Source: Streptomyces wedmorensis
GTDB lineage: Bacteria; Actinomycetota; Actinomycetes; Streptomycetales; Streptomycetaceae
Direction of reading: 5' to 3'
Length of the DNA: 11,692 nt
Assembly (NCBI RefSeq): GCF_000716445.1
Contig: NZ_JNWK01000106.1
Span: 1-11,692 of the forward strand
Positions 7,029-11,692 of this stretch are shown here, piece by piece (the first letter of the stretch is position 1; each line of letters starts with the position of its first letter). The position numbers and the translations under genes were made by a program. The notes under the pieces were generated by a model. The model was not told the DNA's origin. It searched no databases and saw only the letters and a program-made list of their open reading frames with translations.

Positions 7029-8212
7029 CGGACTCCCCCCGTCACTGCCTCGCGCTGCCGGAGCGCCGGTCCGGCGCGGCGCGCGTCGTCCCCGTCCTGT
7101 TCCGGCCCGGCCGCGCCGGCGAGGGGGAGGCCGACGGCGTCGAGGAGCAACCGGACCAGCCGCTCGGTCGGCTCCGCGGCCAGGTCCGCCTGTCGGAGCG
7201 CGCCCACCGCACGCGCGGCCAGTTCCGCCACGCGGGCCGTGACGTGCGCGCGCGCACCGTGTGCCACGAGGAGGTCGAGTACGCGGCGCAGCTCGGCATC
7301 CGTGGCCGAGGGGCGGCCGACCACCGTCTCCAGCAGCTTCAGCCCCGCGGTGTCGCCCCGTCGCACGCACCGAGCGTGCCCCACGGCCAGGAGGTAGGTG
7401 GCCTTGCCCTCGCGGAGGTCCTCCCCGAAGGGTTTGCCGGTGTGCTCCGGACTGCCGAAGGCCCCTTGGAGGTCGTTCTGCAGCTGGAAGGCGATGCCGG
7501 CGCAGAGCCCGGCCCGGCGCAGTCCCCGGGCCGTCCGCTCGGGCGCCCCCGCCAGCAGGGCCCCGAGGACCAGGGGGTGCGCCGACGAGTAACCCGCCGT
7601 CTTCAGGACCGCCGTCCGCATGGCCCGCCGGGACGAGCGCGAGCCGGTCACCTGGGTGTGCAGGTCCAGGTACTGCCCGGCGACCATCTCGTTCCTCATC
7701 GCGCGCCACTCCGCACCCAGCGCGGCGGAGTGCGGAGTGCGGAGCAACGCCTCCGTGAACACGTCATCCGCCCAGGTCAGGGCGAGGTCACCCGCCAAAA
7801 CGGCAGCCGACTTCCCGAAACGCGCTTCGGCCCCGTCGCGGCCGCCCGTCCGGTACTGGAGGGCGAGGGCGACGTGGAGGGCGGGCTCTCCCCTGCGGAG
7901 CCGCGAGCCGTCCATGACGTCGTCGTGAATGAGGGCACAGGTCTGGATCAGCTCCATGGCAGCGGCCGTGCGCAGGGCGGCGTAGGCCTCCTCCTGGCCG
8001 CCGCCCACTGCTCGCATGGACCACCACAGCAACTGGGATCTACGGCGCCGACCACCCGCCGTGAACGCGATCACCCGCCGCGCGAGGTCCGCCGCGTAGG
8101 TCGCCTCGACTGCCCGGGCCTCGGTGAGACGCTTTCGGAGCAGGCCGTCGAGCACGAGGTCCAGCGCGGCGGGGACATCCGCGTCGATGGTCGGTGGGTC
8201 GAGAGTGCGCAT
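7025..8212 (-). CDS. crtE: Geranylgeranyl diphosphate synthase CrtE
   Basis: The 395-residue product is a trans-polyprenyl diphosphate synthase that extends C5 units to GGPP, the substrate for CrtB. The first aspartate-rich motif is intact: LIHDDVMDGSRLRRG, with D97, D98 and D101 and the following double arginine. KTA (K204) and GIAFQLQNDLQG are also family landmarks. The second aspartate motif is atypical, reading N246-D247-x-x-G250 where the family usually has DDxxD, or DDLLG in many actinobacterial members. The ATG at 8212 has GGAAG upstream at four bases' spacing. The frame is open upstream to about 8824, but that part overlaps the divergent methyltransferase. It heads the crtE-I-B-Rieske operon. 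Confidence 0.93.
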   Translation of the reverse strand: MRTLDPPTIDADVPAALDLVLDGLLRKRLTEARAVEATYAADLARRVIAFTAGGRRRRSQLLWWSMRAVGGGQEEAYAALRTAAAMELIQTCALIHDDVMDGSRLRRGEPALHVALALQYRTGGRDGAEARFGKSAAVLAGDLALTWADDVFTEALLRTPHSAALGAEWRAMRNEMVAGQYLDLHTQVTGSRSSRRAMRTAVLKTAGYSSAHPLVLGALLAGAPERTARGLRRAGLCAGIAFQLQNDLQGAFGSPEHTGKPFGEDLREGKATYLLAVGHARCVRRGDTAGLKLLETVVGRPSATDAELRRVLDLLVAHGARAHVTARVAELAARAVGALRQADLAAEPTERLVRLLLDAVGLPLAGAAGPEQDGDDARRAGPALRQREAVTGGVR

Positions 8213-8411
8213 GGGACTTCCTTGCTGCCGTGGGTCGGGCAGTGCGGTATGTCTGGAGTTCATTACCGCCCGGGCGCGCGGATGCAGCAGGTCTTCGGCC
8301 ATACGGACCCATTCCGCCGGGGCGCGGGGACACCGTGGGCCCCCTCGGCGTGCCCCGTGGTCCAGGCGTGCCCGATGCGACAACCTGGGGGCTTCTGCCG
8401 AAAGGGTGCTC
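8213..8411. promoter_or_regulatory. Divergent promoter region between crtE and the methyltransferase gene
   Basis: These 199 bases separate two divergently read carotenoid genes and must hold both promoters. An inverted repeat, GCGGTA (8244-8249) and TACCGC (8264-8269) with 14 bases between, lies 32-57 bases upstream of the crtE start and is a candidate operator. No convincing -35/-10 pair was found. In S. coelicolor the equivalent promoters depend on a LitR/LitS light-response pair, which is not in this window. Confidence 0.5.
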
Positions 8412-9146
8412 ATGGCCATGCTCCGTGACGGCGACCTCGCCGCTGCGTTCGACCACGCGTCGCCGACGTACGACCTCATGACCTCGGCAAGCCCGGGGTA
8501 TGCCGCGCACCTCCGCCGGTCCGCCCGCCGTCTGGGACTTCCCGACGACGGTGCCGGACTCACCGTGCTGGACCTGGGATGCGGAACCGGCACTTCCACC
8601 AGGGCGCTTCTGCACGCGGCGCCACTGGCCACCGTCATCGGCGTCGACGCCTCTGCCGGGATGCTCGCGCGCGCTCGCGCCAAGACCTGGCCGGACGGGG
8701 TCTCCTTCGTCCACGCCCCGGTCGAGAGCATGGACGAGATCAAGGCGAACGGCTCGTACGACGCGGTGTTCGCCGCATACCTCCTGCGGAACGTCGTCGA
8801 TCCCGACGCCGTACTGCGCGACATCCACGGCCTTCTCCGCCCAGGCGGCCGACTTTCCGTCCACGAGTACAGCCTCGGCCGGCGGCGCGACCGACTCGTC
8901 TGGAAGACCGTGGTGAACGCGTTCGTGCTCCCCTGGGCGCGACTGAACGGAAACGCCGCGCTCTATCAGCACCTTCACCACAGCGTGATGCGGTTCGACA
9001 CGACGGATGCCCTCACCGGCCGAATGCGCCGCGCAGGATTCGAACGCGTGCGCTGCCTGCCGATGCCCGGCTGGCAGACGGGCATCACCCACACCTTCGT
9101 CGCCCAACGCCCCCGAGGCCGGTCCCCCCGCCTTCCTCAGCACTGA
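8412..9146 (+). CDS. crtT: SAM-dependent methyltransferase, CrtT-like
   Basis: The 244-residue product is a class I methyltransferase of the UbiE/COQ5-like type. Motif I is VLDLGCGTGTST (residues 52-63), followed by the acidic strand GVDASAGMLARARAK. The YDAVFAAYLLRNVVDPDAVL and LRPGGRLSVHEYSL segments are later core motifs. The FDHASPTYDLMTSASPGY N-terminus and PMPGWQTGITHTF C-terminus recall the CrtT proteins of Streptomyces carotenoid clusters. Possible starts are GTG 8406, ATG 8412 and ATG 8418; 8412 is chosen for AAGGG (8402-8406) five bases upstream. In the S. griseus arrangement I recall, crtT lies between crtY and crtU; here it is divergent from crtE. Isorenieratene needs no external methyl group, so its substrate is unclear. 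O-methylation of a hydroxylated carotenoid is one option. Confidence 0.8.
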   Translation: MAMLRDGDLAAAFDHASPTYDLMTSASPGYAAHLRRSARRLGLPDDGAGLTVLDLGCGTGTSTRALLHAAPLATVIGVDASAGMLARARAKTWPDGVSFVHAPVESMDEIKANGSYDAVFAAYLLRNVVDPDAVLRDIHGLLRPGGRLSVHEYSLGRRRDRLVWKTVVNAFVLPWARLNGNAALYQHLHHSVMRFDTTDALTGRMRRAGFERVRCLPMPGWQTGITHTFVAQRPRGRSPRLPQH

Positions 9147-9154
9147 CGGAGGGC
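9130..9154 (+). terminator. Weak hairpin over the methyltransferase stop codon
   Basis: GCCTTCC (9130-9136) can pair with GGAGGGC (9148-9154), giving seven pairs with one G-U wobble and an 11-base loop containing the TGA. No T tract follows. It is a possible terminator only. Confidence 0.25.
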
Positions 9155-9400
9155 ACGTCGCGCCGCGCGAGCTGCCGTACCGCCGCCTCCGGAAGGGCCG
9201 CGCCACAGCAGCCGCCCCCTTGACGACAGCCATACTCCAGCCCTCGGAGACTGCCACGTGCTCCGTCAGCGGCTGTCCGCAGCGAAGACCGCGACCTTTT
9301 CTCTCCCCCCCCCGCACCTCGATGGGTGTAGCTGACTCCCGGGCCGATCGGGGGCGCACTGGATGGTTCGGGTCGCCCCCACGCGGCGAGAGTGAAGCCC

Positions 9401-10813
9401 ATGAACACGCACAAAACCCTGCTCGCCGCCCTGCTCGTCCCGCTCGGTGCCACCCTGGCCATCGTCCCGGCCGCCTCCGCCGCCACTCCGCCTGCCCCGT
9501 CCACCGCATCGGTTTCCGCCGACGCCGCCGCGCCCGCCGGTCCGGAGGAGGCCGCGGCTGCCGTGTTCCGCTCTCCCGAGGCGGCCCTCGGCCGGGTGGC
9601 CCACCCGCTGCGCAGCACCGAGCCCCGCGGCGGCCTGGCCGACCTCCGCCCGTTCGGCCGGATGGTGGGTGACGCCCGGGTGGTGGGCCTGGGCGAGGCC
9701 ACCCACAGCTCGCACGAGTTCTTCACCGTCAAGCACCGCATCCTGCGGTACCTGGTCGGGGAGAAGGGCTTCCGGGCCTTCGCGCTCGAAGCCCCGTGGA
9801 GCACCGGACTGCGGCTCGACGCCTATCTCCTGCGCGGCGACGGGGACTTGAAGCAGATCATGGACGAGGAGTTCCAGGGCGCCTACCAGTGGTGGAACAA
9901 CGCCGAGTACCGCGACCTGCTCCAGTGGATGCGCGCGTACAACGTCAAACATCCCAAGGACCCGGTCCACTTCGTCGGTGACGACGGCGGGTTCGCCGGT
10001 GCCGAGCTGTACGACAAGGTGAGCGCCTACGCGGCCACGGCCCGCCCCGAACTCACCCCGCGACTCACCGAGCTGTACCGGGGCCTGCGGCCCGCCACCG
10101 ACGCCGAGACGTACGTCAACGACTACCTGTCGAAGCCGATGGCCGAACGCAAGGAGCTCGCCGAGCGGACCGGCCGGGCGGTGGACCTGTTCAAGCGGCG
10201 GCCCGGCACGGGCGCCGGCGCCGACGCGCACGCCTGGGCCGTCCAGCACGCCACCGCCATCCACCAGATGACCACGCTGTACGCCTTCGACTGGGACGAC
10301 CCCGAGGGCATCAGCGACGCCCTTCTCTACCGCGACCAGATCATGGCGGAGAACGTCACCTGGTGGCAGCAGCGGACCGGCGACAAGATCGTCCTCGCCG
10401 CCCACAACAGCCACATCGCCCTCCGGACCTACGCCCCCGCCACCTATCCGAAGGTCCAGGGCGAATTCCTCCGCGAGCGGCTGGGCGGCGGCTACCTGAG
10501 TGTCGGCCTCACCTTCGACCAGGGCTCGTTCAACGCCTTCGGCCCAGACGGCGGCGCCCACCGCTTCACCGTCGGCCCGGCCGCGCCCGGCACGGCCGAG
10601 CACACCCTCGACCGGGTACGGTACCGCGACTTCATGATGGACCTGCGCAACGCCCCGGCGCCGGCCCGCGCCTGGCTCGCCACGCCGCGCACCGTCAAGA
10701 ACATCGGCGCCACCTACCCCGGGATCGCGGACGCCCCACAGATCCGGCTCGCACAGTCGCACGACGTCGTGATCCACCTCCAACGGGTGGAGGCGGCCCA
10801 CATGCTCAAGTAG
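9401..10813 (+). CDS. Secreted erythromycin-esterase-family protein
   Basis: The 470-residue product starts with a clear Sec signal peptide: basic MNTHK, a hydrophobic stretch, then PAASA with likely cleavage after A27. The mature protein shows the EreA/EreC fold motifs: GLGEATHSSHEFF (E99, H102, H105), ALEAPW (E130), FVGDDGGFAG in the middle, and AAHNSHIAL with H335 and H338. In characterised members a histidine in the GEATH region activates water to open a macrolide lactone. Most members are uncharacterised, and a secreted form need not act on macrolides. ATG 9401 is preferred over the in-frame GTG at 9392 because GAGAG lies eight bases upstream. The preceding 254 bases contain a TTTTCTCT tract followed by nine Cs, with no clear promoter. 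There is no evident functional link to the carotenoid genes. Confidence 0.85.
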   Translation: MNTHKTLLAALLVPLGATLAIVPAASAATPPAPSTASVSADAAAPAGPEEAAAAVFRSPEAALGRVAHPLRSTEPRGGLADLRPFGRMVGDARVVGLGEATHSSHEFFTVKHRILRYLVGEKGFRAFALEAPWSTGLRLDAYLLRGDGDLKQIMDEEFQGAYQWWNNAEYRDLLQWMRAYNVKHPKDPVHFVGDDGGFAGAELYDKVSAYAATARPELTPRLTELYRGLRPATDAETYVNDYLSKPMAERKELAERTGRAVDLFKRRPGTGAGADAHAWAVQHATAIHQMTTLYAFDWDDPEGISDALLYRDQIMAENVTWWQQRTGDKIVLAAHNSHIALRTYAPATYPKVQGEFLRERLGGGYLSVGLTFDQGSFNAFGPDGGAHRFTVGPAAPGTAEHTLDRVRYRDFMMDLRNAPAPARAWLATPRTVKNIGATYPGIADAPQIRLAQSHDVVIHLQRVEAAHMLK

Positions 10814-10849
10814 TGCCGGGCCCGCGTCCTGCGAGAGACGAGAAACGTC

Positions 10850-10912
10850 CTAGTCGTATTGACCTGGAGCGTTGTTGACGCGGGTGATGGGCGGGTGTCC
10901 GTCGAGGTGATC
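10850..10912 (-). pseudogene. Remnant of an IS481-type transposase C-terminus
   Basis: On the minus strand, 20 codons before a TAG (10852-10850) read DHLDGHPPITRVNNAPGQYD. Many IS481-like integrase-core transposases end in a closely similar way, with GG-x-PPI-x-RVNN-L-x-GQY then stop. Upstream of about 10912 the expected YNHHRPH-like block is missing, so only the last 18 or so residues survive. No terminal inverted repeat was found. The match is from memory. Confidence 0.5.
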
Positions 10913-10982
10913 GGCGCCCCGTGGACGCGCCCGCACCGAGCCCCGTCCGGATCCCGTCCGGCGGGGCTTCCTGCTGTCCGAG

Positions 10983-11032
10983 CATGAGCGAGCGCCCGCC
11001 TCTCGGGGGATGTAAGACGGGCGCTCGCCATG
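10983..11032. terminator. Strong GC hairpin, probable terminator
   Basis: GCGAGCGCCCG (10988-10998) pairs perfectly with CGGGCGCTCGC (11018-11028), 11 base pairs. Past a one-base bulge, CATG (10983-10986) pairs with CATG (11029-11032). The 19-base loop is purine-rich. It is 170 bases beyond the esterase stop and could end that transcript or remain from a lost neighbouring gene. Confidence 0.5.
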
Positions 11033-11094
11033 TCATTCCACCGTCCGCCCCGATCTGGATGCGGTCCGGACCATCCGGTTTCAGGCTGGTCGAC

Positions 11095-11271
11095 ATGAGC
11101 GAGGAACAACCGCCGGTCGTCCACCTGCTCGATGAGCAGGGCGGACGGCGGGTCCGGACGGACGGAGAGCCCTCCGGCAGGGCCCCCTCCGTGACGGACG
11201 TGATCGAGTTCCTACGGCGCCCCGGCCGGCTCGACGTCGCGGGCGGCTGGAGGGAGTACCGGGTTGGGCCG
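11095..11271 (+). CDS. Head of an unrecognised ORF, probably truncated
   Basis: From ATG 11095 the frame encodes MSEEQPPVVHLLDEQGGRRV and continues with TDVIEFLRRPGRLDVAGGWR, with strong G/C third positions up to about 11262. After that, codon choice changes (GTT, TCA, TGT) where the minus-strand ORF begins to overlap. The frame stays open to the window edge, but only because it is the exact codon-for-codon antisense of the minus-strand ORF, where TTA, CTA and TCA codons are rare. I read this as the first 55 or so residues of a gene cut by a rearrangement. The ribosome-binding site is weak (AGG nine bases upstream). No domain is recognised. Confidence 0.35.
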
Positions 11272-11692
11272 TCACCGTGTGGGTGGAGGCACGTGTATTT
11301 CGGTGTCGGTGTGTCGGAGTTCGGTGAGGATGCGTCTTGCGGCGCGCAGGAGTTCGGCTACGTCGCCGCCGGCGAGGGCGTAGTTGACCGTGGAACCCTC
11401 ACGGATGGAGATCACGATGCCGGAGGGTTCGATCGCGATCTCGTTGAGGAGTTCGCGTACAGGCACGGGGCCGTTCTGGAGCAGTTCCAGTACACGGATT
11501 CTGACGGGGTGTCCGAGCATGCGGAAGAACTCGGCCATGGCCAGGTTCGCCCGGCTCTTGTCCAGGACAATGTACAGGAACAGGCCGTTGCCACCGCGGC
11601 CCCTGAGCAGCCGGATGAGGTGGTACTGGCTGCCGAGGGTGATCAGCACATCCTCGATCTCCTCGTTGAGGCCCAGCAGCTCTATGGCGCGG
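11272..11692 (-). CDS. Chimeric ORF: Roadblock/LC7-like tail joined to an ArsR-type winged helix lacking its recognition helix (5' partial)
   Basis: The minus-strand frame is open from the right edge to TGA 11274-11272, so the gene starts outside the window. The first part, with [18 protein letters not shown] and [18 protein letters not shown], resembles the end of a Roadblock/LC7 domain. From about 11537 it becomes [18 protein letters not shown], the start of an ArsR-family regulator. After NEIAIEPS the sequence jumps to [19 protein letters not shown]. In close relatives I recall about 12 residues (NLSQQLAVLRR plus one) in between, which form the DNA-recognition helix. The C-terminus (RRILTEL then RHTDTEIHV) also looks shortened. 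Two AGA codons and other A/T-ending codons are unlike the carotenoid genes. A caller might start at ATG 11538 instead. It may be a decaying pseudogene or an active DNA-binding-deficient protein. Confidence 0.6.
   Translation of the reverse strand, partial: RAIELLGLNEEIEDVLITLGSQYHLIRLLRGRGGNGLFLYIVLDKSRANLAMAEFFRMLGHPVRIRVLELLQNGPVPVRELLNEIAIEPSGIVISIREGSTVNYALAGGDVAELLRAARRILTELRHTDTEIHVPPPTR

Larger units (their letters stand above)
10814..11094. other. Gene-poor stretch with a mobile-element remnant and a hairpin
   Basis: Between the esterase stop and the next plausible start there is no intact gene. The stretch holds a transposase C-terminal remnant (10850-10912) and a strong hairpin (10983-11032). 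Reading frames on both strands are short and lack codon bias. Confidence 0.6.

Noticed and set aside
7029..7709. Upstream extension of crtI
   Set aside because: The frame is open but overlaps crtE. The Rossmann motif sits normally near the N-terminus when TTG 7028 is used, with a good ribosome-binding site.
9220..9236. TTGACG and CATACT as a promoter for the esterase gene
   Set aside because: The two boxes are only five bases apart, far from the 16-18 needed.
9297..9313. TTTTCTCT followed by nine Cs
   Set aside because: Homopolymer slippage here would not alter a reading frame, and it is too far from the esterase start to be a clear phase-variable promoter spacer.
8040..9509. Minus-strand ORF (489 aa) across the methyltransferase gene
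   Set aside because: It crosses the divergent promoter and is antisense to a gene with clear SAM-binding motifs. It shows no domain of its own.
9266..10801. Minus-strand ORF (511 aa) opposite the esterase gene
   Set aside because: The plus strand has a signal peptide and catalytic motifs; the antisense product is Gly/Val-rich without recognisable features.
11272..11692. Continuation of the plus-strand ORF from 11095 to the window edge
   Set aside because: It is codon-aligned antisense to the minus-strand ORF and stays open only because TTA, CTA and TCA codons are rare in such genes.
1..11692. CRISPR array, tRNA or rRNA genes
   Set aside because: No regular repeat-spacer series and no tRNA- or rRNA-like conserved segments were seen.

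Overview
The window is very GC-rich, with GC-saturated third codon positions and frequent GTG/TTG starts, as in Streptomyces or a close relative. Its core, about 561 to 9146, is a carotenoid cluster able to make isorenieratene, a carotenoid with aromatic rings at both ends. No search could be run; calls rest on motifs and remembered families.

Layout from left to right. At 1-97 (minus) is the 5' end of hemH (ferrochelatase). A 463-base gap (98-560) follows, with an evenly spaced alternating 8-mer repeat, one weak small ORF and a weak promoter candidate. At 561-3331 (plus) are crtY (lycopene cyclase) and crtU (beta-ring aromatase). They converge, across a hairpin, on a four-gene minus-strand operon that reads from 8212 down to 3440: crtE (GGPP synthase), crtI (phytoene desaturase), crtB (phytoene synthase) and a Rieske-type oxygenase. 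All three junctions in that operon are 4-base stop/start overlaps (TTGA, GTGA, GTGA). Divergent from crtE, across about 200 bases, is a CrtT-like methyltransferase (8412-9146, plus).

The steps fit together as follows. CrtE makes GGPP, CrtB makes phytoene, CrtI makes lycopene, CrtY makes beta-carotene, and CrtU turns the beta rings into aromatic rings. The Rieske protein and the methyltransferase are not needed for isorenieratene itself. They are the likeliest places for extra chemistry, such as ring hydroxylation and O-methylation. The Rieske protein carries both a [2Fe-2S] motif and a D-x2-H-x4-H mononuclear-iron motif, so it looks like a complete oxygenase. No light-response regulator (LitR type) or ECF sigma factor (LitS type) lies in the window.

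To the right, 9401-10813 encodes a secreted erythromycin-esterase-family protein. The last 900 bases look like a rearrangement scar. They hold a transposase C-terminal remnant, a strong hairpin, the head of an unrecognised plus-strand ORF, and a minus-strand ORF that appears to join the tail of a Roadblock/LC7 domain to an ArsR-type winged helix lacking its DNA-recognition helix.
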